Source: Membranipora membranacea (taxonomy: Eukaryota; Bryozoa; Gymnolaemata; Cheilostomatida; Membraniporidae). Taken from it: a stretch of DNA of 64,000 bases. Where the stretch lies: contig OU612069.1 of the NCBI GenBank assembly GCA_914767715.1, positions 20,951,387 through 21,015,386 on the forward strand, written 5' to 3'. The notes beneath the pieces were generated by a model. It saw only the letters and a program-made list of their open reading frames with translations, had not been told where the DNA came from and searched no databases. This document shows positions 1 through 12,470 of this stretch, in pieces; the first letter of the stretch is position 1; each line of letters opens with the position of its first letter. A program made the translations under genes and the position numbers.

Positions 1-410
1 GTTATAAATAGCCTATACAATCATTGTACGATTTAAGAATACTCTTTATCTACTGCCTATGAAATACGACATCACTGTAATTATTCTGCATTAATGCTTC
101 ACAAGGTTTCACAGATACACAAAATTTGTCATCTCAATTTGGGGCAGACAACTTCAAATTTGAAACAGGTTTTATATTTATGAGTAATTTATGGGCCAGT
201 GCTACCCTCAACTTGCACAGGGCCTGGATGGTGATATCAGTCAAATATAGTGTGGAGCCTTTTTAAGACTCCACAATTTTGATGGGCTCGACAACTGGGG
301 CCAAAAACAGAGCAGTACTCCATAAAAGGATAATCTAGATCTATATATATATGAATGACTTATTGTCTAGGGTTTTTATGGGTACAATAGTGGGATATAT
401 CATATGACAC

Positions 411-416
411 TTTATT
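411..416 (-). terminator. poly(A) signal AATAAA of the SLC18-like gene
   Basis: The minus strand reads AATAAA about 107 bases past the TAG stop of the transporter's last exon. This is a normal distance for a cleavage signal, so it supports 523-525 as the true gene end. No second AATAAA was found closer to the stop. Confidence 0.5.
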
Positions 417-522
417 GCACAAATGTCTGTATATATATAGATATATATATATAAATATATATATAGAGATTAGAGCCGATGGAATGTGAAGAGCTGACTT
501 CAGAGGAGCTAGAGTCAGCAAG

Positions 523-735
523 CTAGCCAGTACCATACCAGGTACTACCCCAGGTCCATAAGCCCCAGCCCGTCCCCTCTCCATCACCAACTAAATCATT
601 AACATCCACTACTTCCTTCTCTTCAAAGACTTCCGCTCCACTATCCAGCTCAGATAGTATATCCTGCAGCAGTGGGTAACACTGTATTGGATAAATCTCC
701 TCCACAATAATCTCACCAGACAAAAAAACAAACCC

Positions 736-776
<41 letters not shown>

Positions 777-3700
777 AACATTTATTGTCAGCAACAATTC
801 ATAAATTCTAATGATTTTCATGATGTGACAAAACATAAATGGCAAAAAAGAAAATAATCCTTACAAAGATACAACAAAAAGACTCTTCTTGGAAATCAGT
901 GTGGTTGGTTGAAAAATACCTGAGAAGTAAGGAGGTGATAAATTATTAAGAGCATTAAATCCTGCAATGCAAATAAAATATTTGCTTAGTGGTGGTGGTG
1001 ACCAAGGAGTTAAAGTCTTTAACTCCTTGTGGTGACAAATGAAAAGGATTATGCTGAACATTGGCCGCAGTGTTCCAGGCTCTTTTTTGCTGAGTGAAAA
1101 TGTGGCATATTATATTTGATGCGCATAAGTTGAAATATATATGAATATCATAAATGAGATAACAGTGAATAAATTGAAAATAAATTAGTTTAGCATAATG
1201 TGTGGTCAAGCCAAGGAGTTAAAGACTTTAACTTTAACTCCTTGGTCAAGCTAGTATTTTTTGAAACCTTATCCAAAACAGTCTTACAATGACAATCCAT
1301 TGGCTGGTTGAGTGGGCCTGACTCCGTCCAGCTTCATTCTTCCTTAACTTTCCTCCCACTTCCTCTCTAAAGTATCTTGGAACATACCATTTTTGGGATT
1401 TTATTTATAAACTTCAAATCTTCATCAGCTCCATTTTAGCTATGTCTTATTTTCACTGTTAAAGCCAAATTTAGGGTAATGTAAATCACAAAAATGATTC
1501 AGCGTGTTTCTAAGTACATTTGAGGTCGGCCTAGATCGAGCTGAGTTGTCACCACGCCACGGCAATGGATTTCAGGATTCCATTCATAGTGTATGCTCTG
1601 TTGAGTGTAGATAATTTGTGTGGCTTGAGGCCAGAAGAGTTAGAGAAGTTTGGACAGTCCAATGCTCACCATAGTGAAAGATACGAAGCCATCGTCAAAA
1701 TCTCATCCCAGAAAAACACAATAAAATTTTCGTTTTTTTTATCACAGGTAAGCAGATATGGTGTACAAAGCTTGAACCTATTTGATTTCTGATAAATGGT
1801 GCATCCAAACAATGTAATCACTGGAGTTGATAGAGACGCGGTGATGATCGCAGAGAATTGCCGAGGTTACACCAGCATTTGAGAGACACCACCATCAGAT
1901 CTAATGTAAGATTATCAGTTAAACAAATCATAATGATAATGTTTCATATTTTAGTGTTAGTGTTGTTTTATTCTCCTGGAGGGTTATCAAAAAAATGCCT
2001 TCACTTCCAAATTACAGCTGTCTGGCCGTCTGTCTGTCTGTCTGGAAGTGTGAAAATTTGTTAACTTTCGCTTGATAGCTATGAAATATCTCTCAAGACC
2101 ACAATGCAAAAAATCTTCCTCCTCCCCTTAGACAACAGAAAAATTTGGGGATGCATGCGTCCCTTCATAACATTGCTGATACATATGGCGTGACAATGAC
2201 AGCAAAATCTGGCCTTTGTCTGCCAGGAACATTCAAAATATATGGTTGTGACGCGTCAAAATGTCTTGGAAAAATGATTTGTTTCCTTTTAAGAGTTATC
2301 CACCCAAATGAAGATGTCCCAACATCAGAGGAACTGACAATAAATGAAACATTGTATTTCACATTATAAGGAGTTTGGCAGTTACACGACTGTTTTTTAT
2401 GGCGTGGAGCGACCTTGTTAGACAACTGGATAGTGGCATAGACGTTTGGATGACTGTTTATAAATTTAAATTGCTGCTTGGACTGTACATAGTTTACAGA
2501 TAGTTTTTCGCTTCTCAATCAATTGCAGAATTTTCATTTTGGTCTGTGTCTATCTTCACCTTTCTGCTTCTCACCAACAATAATACAGACAGGAGAATCT
2601 AAGGAGAGGGAGAACAATGACGATCAAAGTTCACTAAGCTCAAAATAGAATTGAATACAATAGATATAATATATATAATGGACTAGTTTACCGAACAAAG
2701 TATACTTAACAATGAGTCCTTATAGATTTGCTGCGTTATACATAATTATAATATTCGTTTGTTGCTGACTCCTGTTCAACTGTCTCTCCTGCCCCAGCCG
2801 GTGGGGCAAGAGTTATTGGGGGTGGGGGGGAGGGGCTCAGACTATCTCTCCTGCTTCAAAAGTCAAGACAAATGTAACGGATAAAGTACAATTAATGAAC
2901 ACTGCACTTCACCATTTGCTTACCATTGTTAAAGCTAGGAATGCAAGAATAGTTTGGTTCCAGGGATAGCCTAATTTCCTTGTGATAAAGCCTGATGTAG
3001 GGGGCCCTAGCATGGCCCCTAAGCTGCTAGCGGACAGTTGTACTCCAGCTGCTATATTGTAAGTAGTAATACTTGTCCTCTCATAACCTTGATGTCTGTA
3101 AGTAAAAGATATTCATACAGCTTCTTAGACTGGGATTCAGTCCAACAACTTGGAGTTATCTACACAAGTTGGTTGTGTGAGCAGATAAGTAAACGCAATA
3201 ACAAACCAAAACCCATCAGCCAATTGAAACCAAAACACAAGCACATGGGTCCATTTATAAAGGTGAAATGATTGTAATACATGAGTAGATAACACCACAG
3301 AAGCAATATCCAACATCACCAATAATACAGACAAGGCCTCATTGTTGGCCTGAATCCCAGGCTAACATCTTCTCTGACTTCTAATGACTGGTTCAAAGAA
3401 AGGTGAATGCTGCTGAACTGGCAATCAGTGTGTATCAACACAGCCATGTATTGTATAAACACGGAGTTTGACTGGTCAGATAGAGGTAGCAAGTAAAGGC
3501 TATAATTTTGTTGAGAACTGGATTGGGTTCGGTGAACAGAAATTTATTAAATTAATATAGGATTTTATTACTTGAAAGCTTATACCCATCACAGGCATAA
3601 TGTGTCTTCTGTCAGGAGACAATGATATAATGTATGATTGGTGTTAGGAGTTTTAGGACGATGTCAGGGTTGGTTGGTTGGTTGGTTGGTTTATTTTGTC

Positions 3701-6700
3701 ACAAACATTAGGTATGCTGCGAGATTGAGTGTTTATACTGTTACTTGAGTAGGGAATACCAAAAAGAAACATAAACAAAATGAGTAAAGTAAAGTCTGAC
3801 TTCTAGTGGATTAAAAAATATCTTGCAATATCAAAATCAAGTGTCTGAGGAATGAGTCTTTACCCCAGGCAGTTCTGTATTTAAGGCTGCGATATCTGCC
3901 TGAGGGGAGTTTCTCAAGAAAATTGTTTAAAAAATGTTCGTCATCATGTATTATCTGCAGGGCCAGGTTCTTTGTACGTTTTGATATGACTGAATCTAGG
4001 TCCCCAATATCAAGACCTAGTCTGTCGCCTTGCTTAAAAAACTTTCTCAGAGCTTTCTTGTCTCGTGAATAAATACTAGTGAACAAAATAGGTAGGCAGT
4101 AGGTTAGAATGGATACAATAAAACTTTTAAATAACATGCAGGCTAAAGGCTTTGTACTCTGATAATTAAAGGTTCTGATGACAAACATTCTCTGATTTGC
4201 TTTGGATACAACATTATTGACATGATCTTCGAAACGTAATTTGTTATCAAAGAGAACTCCCAAATATTTAACATTGTCACAAAAATCTATATTTACACCA
4301 TTTAATTCGAGAGTAGGACTGTCAGGTTTATCTCTCTTAGTGGAGAAAAGCATCTCTTGGGTTTTAGAAGGATTAAGTAATAAGTCGAGTTCTTTGCATA
4401 GACCAGAGATTCTATTGATCTCATTAAAATAATTAGACAAGTCATTATTATCAGAGATGCAACCAACAATACAAGTGTCATCAGCATATTTTAAAATAGT
4501 TATATTGCTCTGTTCTGACCTAATCCTATTTGTATACACTGAGAATAATAGAGGACTGAGGACAGAACCCTGGGGTGTTCCTGTGTTGGTGGTGATTGAT
4601 GTTGAGAGAATATTGTTTACTATTGTTCTTTGTGTTCTGCCTGTCAGGAAACTCGACACCCAGTTTGTAACTCTGTAGTCTAGATGTTGCAGTTCTGTGA
4701 GGAGATTACTGACACTGATGGTGTTAAATGCAGACGAGAAGTCGAGAAATAGGCATCTTGCATAGTTGGCAGCTTGAAGGTCTATGTAACTAGTTATTGT
4801 GGTAATAAGGCATAATACTGCATCCTGGGTTGATCTTTTAGCTCGGTAGGCAAATTGGTGATTGTCGAGAGGAGTGTTTTTAACTATATAGCTTTTCAGC
4901 AGACGTTCCATTGTTTTACATAAGCAGCTTGTCAGGGCTATTGGTCGGAAGTGTTTAAGTTGATTTGGCTTGTCAGTTTTTGGCAGTGGTTTGATGATGG
5001 CCGATTTCCAAATATTAGGAGTTGTTTGAGAGTCTAGAGAGAAGTTGAATATATCCGTAATTACAGGCGCTAGTTGGTCAGCACAGAGTTTTAATGCTCT
5101 TGGTATCAGACCATCAGGTCCAGCACCCTTTCTAGAGTTGAGGCGTTTGAGTTGTATCAGAACTGATTTTTCATCTATTATGCAGGGAGGAGCAGTTAGG
5201 TTTTCGTAAGCAGGTTGTGGTGGCTGAGTGTCTTGTTTCTCAAATCTGGCAAAGAAGTTGTTGAGTTCTTCGGGTTGGAAGTTAATATCTGGTTGTGACT
5301 TGGAGTTGCTGGTTGGAAGTCCGCTAATTTTTTTAATGTCGTTCCAAGCGTTTGCAGGATCACTGGCTAAATGTTGTTGGATTTTTAGGGAATATTCTTC
5401 TCTGGCTTTTTTATTTTCTTTTGAGACTTGCTTTTTGAGTTTATGGTAGAGTTTTCTATTTCCATTTTTGTGGGCGTCATGTTTCTCATCTATCATATCC
5501 AGAATGCGCTTTGTAATCCACGGCTTTTTGTTGGCATATTTTTTAACTTCCTTTGGTGGTATGCATAGGTCTGTGCAGAAATTAATGTAGTCAGTTATCG
5601 TTTCAGTCCGCTGGTTGATGTTGTCATTGGCATCTGTGAGATTGTCCCAAAGTGTGGTATCTAAGCATGCTTGAAGATTATCGACATTACTGTCGGAGAA
5701 TGTTCTGCGAGTTGTAAACGTAGGTTTTAATTTAGACAAAGGTTTATAGGATGGCACGAGATGCATAATGTAATGGTCAGAGCTGCCCAGATGGGCTAAT
5801 TGATGACATTGACTGTAGGCACCCTTGATCCTTGTATAGACTTGGTGTTGTATCCCCCCTTTCTAACATGTACTTAGTGATGTTTATAAAGTATTATGAT
5901 AAATACTATAATTGTATTTCTAATATATCATATGTATATTAATTGTAAAATGATATAATTATAATATATATAATATAATATATAATACTTTGAATTATAC
6001 TAATACGATAAAGTATTAAACAATAGCATAAAGAAATGTGTACTCACTCTGCATAGTCAAGGATCAGCTGATAAGTAGGGATGAATATCCAGGGTATCGC
6101 GAAACTGAAGATGCAGAATATGACGATCAACATCCAGAGCAAGCTAAAAAAAATGTAACAATATGGGAGGATTATCTCCACTTTGACAATGAGAGGATAA
6201 CTAAGTTAACTGGATTTTGTCTATGGGGTTGACGCAGAGGTGAGAACACTGTATAGATACGTTGAAAAATGTATTGTTTGTATTGTATTGTTTTGTATAG
6301 CACACTACATGGATACATGTACCGTATAGATAGATTATCTGTCATAGATTATTGTTAACATTATCTATAGGAAAAAGTGAGAGCATTTTGCTCCAGTCAT
6401 AGGCATCCAATTATTATACTCTAAAGTAGTCAATGAAAAACATAAAGAGAGAAGTTTCAGCGTAGCCTAGTTTGCGGTAAGTAGCTGCCTTACACATTCC
6501 GAAAAAAGCTAAAGATTGAAATTACTATATATGGTGAATATTGGAGGGGAACAAAACAATTCAAATGATCCGGTCATCAGGAGTATTTTGTCAGCAAGAA
6601 ATATCATAGACTAAACAAAACACAACATTGATTCCGTGATGTGTTTGGTCACCCATAACAAACTTGTGATCATAAAGAGTTGACAAAAATGAGCAATACA

Positions 6701-9700
6701 TACTGTCGGTCTTGTAGGAATTTCAGCAGAGGAGAAGGTCCCACAAACAAGAATGCTACTGCTGTGTACGCCCATACTGAGATCAAAGCAGAGTGAACAA
6801 AGCCTTTATCTGTTGTCCATGCCGCTACAGGGTTCCCAAGAAGGTACATCAGGGAATACAAGGCAAACATTAGAGCTATTTCCCAAACTTCAAGGCTAAA
6901 CTGCAAAGAAGTGAAAATACTGAAATTGGCCTCTCCTCTACGCTATGATAAAGTAAATATACATATACAACATACAACATACAATTATATACAATATACA
7001 ACATCAATATACAATATACAATATATATCACTATCAAATGCATCAGTTTTAACAATGTCTCAAAATTATTCGAAACATTTTTCCGTCTCTGGCTGGGTTT
7101 GTGATAGACTGTATACCAGTCACAGTCTCTAGTGTTGTTAGGTGAAGGTCAGGTAAGGCATGACCTTCATCAGACATGGTCAAAACTGTCTAACTTTTAC
7201 AATGAGGCACGATATACCAAAGCCAGGAGTAGTACACAGATTTCAAATTTGCATGTCTGGGTTGAATTAATGTTTACTAACACATCTTTTTGGGGCGTTT
7301 ATGAAGTGTGAAAAGTTTTCTCTCATAAAATGTATGTGAGACAAAATGAACTTCTCCTCACACGTATGATGGCCTATGATTGGTTGCTCCTGGGTACATT
7401 TTGAAAACAAAAAAATTTGCCCAGGTTGATGGTAGTAGCATGTGGTTAATGGAGAGATGCCTGTAACAGCAAGCTGGGCAAATTTTTAGAAATTGGAATA
7501 TGTTATTATATGCCAACAATAGAATTTTATCAAATTCCTCATTTATTACAGCTATTTTTTTTACTCAAACAAATCATAATTCCTAAACTTACTGTTTCAA
7601 TCAGCCACTCACTGAGCATGGTGAAAGATCCCATCCATATAAATTCCAATGCCAAATTCATAGCAAATAGTATCGCCACTTCTGGAATCCGTATCATATC
7701 AAAAAATCCTTGCTGTGATTCTGCCTTTGGTTGGGGTTCACCTTCCCCTGCAAAGTTATGAAAGCACCAAAATTTGACTCAATTATTTACTTCTGAATAC
7801 AAGGAGATAATGAAGAGTGTGAAAAGTGGACATAGAGAAATAACCTGCTTTAATGGCCGAGCACCTACTTATGTATGTAAACTTACGCACATATGTACAC
7901 CTGTGATGCTTTATACTTACGCACATCGGGCAGGACAATATAGATTGGCACTAACGCAACAATGAGGAGGAATCCAAATATGACAAACGTCCAGGTATAG
8001 CCCACAAGCTGCAAGTAAAGCAAACCATATGATAAGTTAGAGCAGCCTACATACCAAAACTCACACCCTCAGCATTGATACCCAGACATGAGGCGCACTT
8101 ACCCGTTAAATGTATAAACAGATGGGGTTGGAAATAAGATGTATCATTTTTCCGACCTATCAATTTAATTCCCCAAAATAATGTGAAGGCATTAACTCTT
8201 TTTCTCTAAGATTTTTTGTCAGATTTTTCAGGTTCACAATAAATTTATTCAGATTTTTGGTTGCTCTCGATGATAGTTTGTATAAGAGCAAAATTCAATG
8301 GGAAATTATGATGGAAAGGTCTTATGGGAAAATCTGCAGTGTAAATGCAGCTTTACTGTCATCAAGCTGGACTTCCATTTAGCCTGCTGTCACCTGCTCT
8401 AGGCACAAACTGATTAGTAAATAATTGTAAATCGTCTAAATAATGATATTTTATGAAATACATTGAACGATTTAACAATTTATGTTGCCTATAGCTGGTA
8501 AAAAAAACACTGAGCTAACTTTATTTAAAGCATACAGAAATTTGGGACAGTGAAATTTGTGTTTGATACATTTTGCATGCGCTCCGCTATGTTTTTTTTT
8601 GTGTGTTTTGCATCAGTTGACACAGAATGTGCCTCAACAGGGCCCTTCTATGGGATAAGTAATTTTTATACCAATGAGGAGGCCTTACATGAAAAATATA
8701 TACACAAAATATTATTTTATATAATTTCTTATAAATACTTTCTCCCTTGGCACATGACCATATTGTGACTTACATCGTATAGACCCCCTCCTGCCGCAGG
8801 CCCCACCATATATCCTAGCCCCATAGCCATCTCAAGCCACCCCTGCAATAACAAGAAATCTCATTACATATACAAATCAGTCTCGTGGAGCAAAAACATA
8901 ATGGAAAGCCAATTAAATTCATCCGATATTGCATTTCCCATATAAAGAATCCTAGACTGAGCAACCAGGCCTCTCACCCCTCCCTAAGTGGTTTGAACTG
9001 TTTTCATGTGTGGTAAGTCCAGGCATTAACAGTCATGCCATAGCTGAGTACTGATTTATTTGTGATCGCTATAAGGCTTTATGAGCAAATATCAATATAA
9101 AAGTTCACTGGATTTAATTTGAAAAACAAACAAACAACAACATGTTTTCTTTCATTTTAACTTATTTCAACTGTGTTGATTTTATGACATTGAAATATTA
9201 CAAACATCATCCCATTATAGCTTATCTGTCTGGGAGAGTTCCTGCATTTCAAAGGACTGTCACACAGCAATCAAGCTGCCGTGACAGGGCATCTGTCTCC
9301 TGGCCAACTGGCTGTCAGGCCGACATGCATCTTTTAGATTGTTATTAGAAAAGTTTAGCCAGTATCTGTCGGACAAATTTGTGTTTGTTGAAGATTAAAA
9401 TGTCTCAATGTTAAAAAGTTATCCCCCCTGCACCACTCTGTTACAAAACTATAATAATAAGACGATGAATAAATGGTACCTCTTTATTAAATTCAAAAAT
9501 ACAAAATGCATACAAATTTAAGTTTGTTAGAATTTGGGAAATGGATTTGAAGATTTACCACCTAGCTGTTTCCTGAGGGAATTAAGTTCTCCCAAGAGTT
9601 TTCCCACTTACCAAATGGCTCCTTTGATAACAAAGCACGAATGATATTTAGGCTGTTACCATACATTACCTGAATAAAAATTGTTTTGAAAATTCAATTT

Positions 9701-12470
9701 CCTATTCTTATTGAGTTTCCACAAAAATTGATAATATGACTACTTTATAATTATTGGTATAACAGTGCAGAAAAAATAGCAATTCAATATTTTTGTGCCG
9801 AACTAGAAATGCAATCATATTTTATTGTATGGTCAACTATGATGAATAGTGAAGGAATCTATTTTCTCTCCCAGGAGATCGGTGACGCAGACCCGCTACC
9901 TTAGAGAATATAAGCTAGAAAAATGTTTGGAGGTGACTAAATGTCAGCTAACTCCCAGTTCTCCGCCAGTTGCCTGGTAGTAATGACCGGGTGAGCTTTG
10001 ATAGCGCATATGATCACATCTTAGGCTATCAAGCAAGAGGTTTTGGTTTCGATTCCCGCTCTTGTCCCGAGGGCATTATCCTGGCTTCGTTATACCCATA
10101 AACCACAATACTCAGAACAACATCAAACTCTCACAAATCACACATATCCCTAACTCTGACAGATGGAACCTACACATCCTTCTCCCATCGAGTATATGTA
10201 CTATCAGTTATAATAAAATTGTCCAGGGGTTTTTGAGGACTAGAGGTGTCAATCACCTGTTTTCTGGAGAGTATAGTCTCATACCACGACCCTCCCCCAC
10301 ACAAGACAAGAAACAAGACCGGGGTGATTTAATCTTAGCTATCCGTAATAAATATCCACATAAATAGCTGAACATTTCCAACTGCGCTTATTTTACCCGT
10401 CTAGGGTGAAGCCTTAGATTACATGGAAAGAGACGTTAAAGCCTTAGGATATTGCCTTGGGGGTATAGCCTTAGGTCATGTAGAAGTAGTAAGAGACACT
10501 CACATATACTTGATTGTTTGTAAAGAACTTAGATTTCATAGAGACACCAGTGATGATGACACTGATTATGGCGGCTCCAGTACCCGACACGAGACGCAGT
10601 ATCAGACACAGTATAAACATGACGGTGTTGTTGAAAAATGACGCCAACCTGGAAAGAAAAAACCGGTAAGCATAAAATTGTATACTGTTGGTTGTTCAAT
10701 ATAGACAGGCACATTGCCTAACTGCTCAGACGGCTGCAAAATGGAGATTGTGACATCATATTATTCATTTCCATGCCACAATCTCGCACTATTGGCCGTC
10801 TGAGCACTGAGACTAGGAATGTTCCGGAGATAGCACCGAAGATGCTTTCAAATCAAAGAGTTTTTATGAAATATGATTGTCGAAACACAGAATCACGCAA
10901 ACCCTATGAATAACAAAAATTTTGCACTGCAGCATTTTTCAGACATGAACCATTTCAATTAGCCCAAAGCAAAATTATTGGTGATTGGAGGAGAGCGAAA
11001 TTAACATCTTGATTTTTTTTCTATAGTGAAGTTCACTTGATTCAAACCTCTGGGGACCACAAACATTTGTCCTCATTAAGCAGAGTCTGAATTAAGTGAC
11101 ATTAGAATGCATTGAGATCTGGCTGAAGGGACCAATTTTCCTAGTCTGAATTAGCAGGAGATGAATTAACCAGCTTACACTCTATTTCCTTGTCTTTTTT
11201 TTCATTCTCAGTAGTCAACAAGTTGCCTTTAACTATCTGTTATTTGTATATTTTCAAAGCCAACCTCTATAAATAAATAAATAAATAAATAAATAAAACA
11301 TCTACGTACCCAAAGGCTATACAAGCTAGTCCGCACATCAGTCCTCCAATCACAATGAGTTTAGGGGACGAGATCCGATGTTCCTGGTAAAGAAAAATGT
11401 GAAAACTACAAAATCTAAACATGAAGACACGTAAAAGTGACTGGGATATGGGTATGAAGAAAACTGCTTGAACAATGTAGGCACCACAAAACTGTTATAG
11501 CATAGTTTTTGGTGGCAGTTGTTGACAATATCTAGCTCAATACTTGACCAAGAGACCTCCACTGGCAATTGAGCCCCCGACCCCATCTCTTTGGCTGGGG
11601 GCGTAGCATGAATGGGGGGGGGGGGGGGTGGGGTGGGTAGTGAAAAAAAATGTCAGGGGCTAAAACTCAGAAAACAGTAGGGTGAGCTGTTCTATGTTGT
11701 AACAATTTTTAGAAATCGTATTAATTTTTGCTTTCCTTGTTTTATAAAGTTGTGACATAGCAACTCAGGCTCCGCTCAGATTGAAACTAACTAATATATG
11801 TTAATGTAAATATATATATAAATATATATCGATGTATATATATATATATATATATGTTCATTGACATTTACAGCCATAAATGTTGGCTTTGCCCACATGC
11901 AATTTCCAGAATTCAAGTTTCATAATTACAACAAAAGTCATTAGTCACAATCACTAATCACAGTCATTAGGCATACAACATCTATAATCTATACATATAT
12001 CTGATAATTGGAAGGCAGCCCGATGGGACTACTAATTTGATCACACTCGTTCTAAATATTGACTAAGCTTATACCGCAAACAATTATAATTAAACATAAA
12101 CATATAAATACTAGTATTTATAATGTTTATGGCTTGTACTCACCATACTCGGGCAGAACGGAGTCACGACGAACCTAGCGAGATCGTAAGTAGCGAATAT
12201 CAGCCCTCCGTGGACTTCTGTAAGACCTCTAGATAAAGCTTCGTGAGTGAAAAACGGCAGCAGTAAAGTATCAACACTAAGGCCTAAAAAATACACTACG
12301 GCCACTAATACAATAATGCCAAACTCCCTCCATTTGGTTGATCCAAGTCCAGTGTTTTCTAAATTAGCATCGTCTGAAACAGAATCTTGTTTTAACTGTT
12401 TGCTATCATCCTCAGCAATAAGCTTCCGAGTTTCACCCCCATCTTGTTCCTCATCGTATGACGGCATCAT
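523..12470 (-). CDS. SLC18-type (vesicular amine / SLC18B1-like) MFS transporter, 11 coding exons
   Basis: This is a major facilitator transporter, probably a proton-coupled amine/polyamine exchanger of vesicle or organelle membranes. Exons (minus, in order): 12144-12470, 11310-11383, 10504-10648, 8774-8842, 7921-8008, 7593-7747, 6704-6900, 6048-6143, 2924-3095, 2575-2598 and 523-681 (or 523-663). All introns are GT-AG and every phase agrees, giving about 495-501 residues, close to the VMAT length. Seen: a polar acidic N-terminus (residues 1-45), TM1 with an Asp (SVDTLLLPFF), a Gly-rich segment (GLGYMVGPAAGGGLYD, about 190-205) like the family's G-P-x-x-G-G motif, a second one (GAMLGPPTSGF) in exon 9, and an acidic cytoplasmic tail. 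The exon 8/9 join reads YAE-HQGYERT. Exon 10 is only 24 bp and completes TM12. The last-exon acceptor is the weakest call. Substrate unknown; VMAT/VAChT and SLC18B1 are the nearest families I recognise. Confidence 0.85.
736..774. repeat. (AAT)n microsatellite
   Basis: About 13 AAT units, next to the last exon of the SLC18-like gene. On the minus strand they read as a run of TTA (Leu) codons, giving a false poly-Leu 'membrane' stretch in one open frame. Confidence 0.95.
1003..1245. repeat. Pair of CAAGGAG...CTCCTTG palindromes
   Basis: A perfect 27-bp palindrome (13-bp arms, one central T) lies at 1003-1029. A second, with 14-bp arms and a 7-bp spacer, lies at 1211-1245. The arms share CAAGGAGTTAAAG. 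A third relative sits at 28695-28718 in the collagen gene. They are too short for known transposons and lie in introns of two different genes. Confidence 0.7.
2788..2845 (-). repeat. C-rich short dispersed repeat, copy 1
   Basis: The minus strand starts TAGTCTGAGC and runs into a C-rich tract with CTTGCCCCACCGG. Related copies are at 13804-13855, 15331-15393, 40701-40760 and 41491-41542. Confidence 0.6.
3668..5850 (-). mobile_element. 5'-truncated L2/CR1-type non-LTR retrotransposon (LINE)
   Basis: The element sits in the intron between exons 8 and 9 of the SLC18-like gene, in the same orientation as the gene. Its 3' end (low coordinate) carries a (GGTT)n tail, read as (AACC)n on its own strand, at 3668-3691, after about 120 bp of 3' UTR. 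The 5' end breaks inside the endonuclease: homology begins around 5842 with a frame reading VYTRIKGAYS and then LGSSDHYI, the terminal SDH motif of APE-type endonucleases. Such truncation is typical of target-primed reverse transcription. No clear target-site duplication was found. A relative of its 3' end is at 21269-21345. Confidence 0.85.
3811..5766 (-). CDS. LINE reverse transcriptase ORF (651 aa, open)
   Basis: The reading frame is uninterrupted for 651 codons from Met at 5766 and stays open upstream to a TAG at 5863-5865, so this Met is internal to the former polyprotein. Order: the last few endonuclease residues (upstream of the Met), a linker with a basic, helical region (about residues 65-135), then reverse transcriptase with FRPIALTS, LFLDFSSAFNTI, TPQGSVLSPLLFSVYTN and the catalytic KYADDT, then a thumb/C-terminal region to the stop. 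The LDFSSAFNT plus PQGSVLSPLLFS...YTN pattern is typical of L2/Maui-like elements in the Jockey/CR1 superfamily. The lack of stops or frameshifts points to a fairly recent insertion. Without the endonuclease this copy should not move by itself. Confidence 0.88.
   Translation of the reverse strand: MHLVPSYKPLSKLKPTFTTRRTFSDSNVDNLQACLDTTLWDNLTDANDNINQRTETITDYINFCTDLCIPPKEVKKYANKKPWITKRILDMIDEKHDAHKNGNRKLYHKLKKQVSKENKKAREEYSLKIQQHLASDPANAWNDIKKISGLPTSNSKSQPDINFQPEELNNFFARFEKQDTQPPQPAYENLTAPPCIIDEKSVLIQLKRLNSRKGAGPDGLIPRALKLCADQLAPVITDIFNFSLDSQTTPNIWKSAIIKPLPKTDKPNQLKHFRPIALTSCLCKTMERLLKSYIVKNTPLDNHQFAYRAKRSTQDAVLCLITTITSYIDLQAANYARCLFLDFSSAFNTISVSNLLTELQHLDYRVTNWVSSFLTGRTQRTIVNNILSTSITTNTGTPQGSVLSPLLFSVYTNRIRSEQSNITILKYADDTCIVGCISDNNDLSNYFNEINRISGLCKELDLLLNPSKTQEMLFSTKRDKPDSPTLELNGVNIDFCDNVKYLGVLFDNKLRFEDHVNNVVSKANQRMFVIRTFNYQSTKPLACMLFKSFIVSILTYCLPILFTSIYSRDKKALRKFFKQGDRLGLDIGDLDSVISKRTKNLALQIIHDDEHFLNNFLEKLPSGRYRSLKYRTAWGKDSFLRHLILILQDIF
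9980..10110 (+). repeat. Possible tRNA-derived SINE fragment
   Basis: Contains GGTTTCGATTCCCGC, close to a pol III B box with one extra T, preceded by GGTGAGCTTTGATAGCGC at a distance suited to a degenerate A box. It lies in an intron of the SLC18-like gene. No second copy was found here, so the call is weak. Confidence 0.35.
10723..10806. mobile_element. Small foldback/MITE-like element
   Basis: The ends are inverted: TGCTCAGACGGC on the left and GCCGTCTGAGCA on the right, with further matching inside (GGAGATTGTG against CACAATCTC). The whole 84 bp can fold into a hairpin. It lies in an intron of the SLC18-like gene. No target-site duplication is evident. Confidence 0.6.
11271..11298. repeat. 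(AAAT)n microsatellite
   Basis: Seven AAAT/AAAC units just downstream (in gene sense) of exon 2 of the SLC18-like gene. Confidence 0.9.
11812..11854. repeat. (AT)n-rich microsatellite
   Basis: Alternating AT runs broken by a few other bases, in intron 1 of the SLC18-like gene. Confidence 0.85.

Noticed and set aside
609-845. Minus-strand ORF with a long poly-Leu run, resembling a membrane protein end
   Set aside because: The Leu run is just the (AAT)n microsatellite read as TTA codons. The acidic-tail frame of the transporter's last exon fits the phase instead.
1565-1792. Plus-strand ORF starting MDFRIPFIVYALL with a CAG|GTAAGC donor, like a signal-peptide exon
   Set aside because: No in-phase partner exon with recognisable content was found downstream, and it lies in an intron of the transporter on the other strand.
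2165-2518. 117-codon minus-strand ORF inside the transporter's last intron
   Set aside because: Not hydrophobic, no acceptor/donor in phase, no family likeness; the microexon at 2575-2598 fits better.
3638-5850. TTGGTGTT near both ends of the LINE as a target-site duplication
   Set aside because: One copy lies about 20 bp beyond the tail repeat and the other inside the probable coding region, so it is probably chance.
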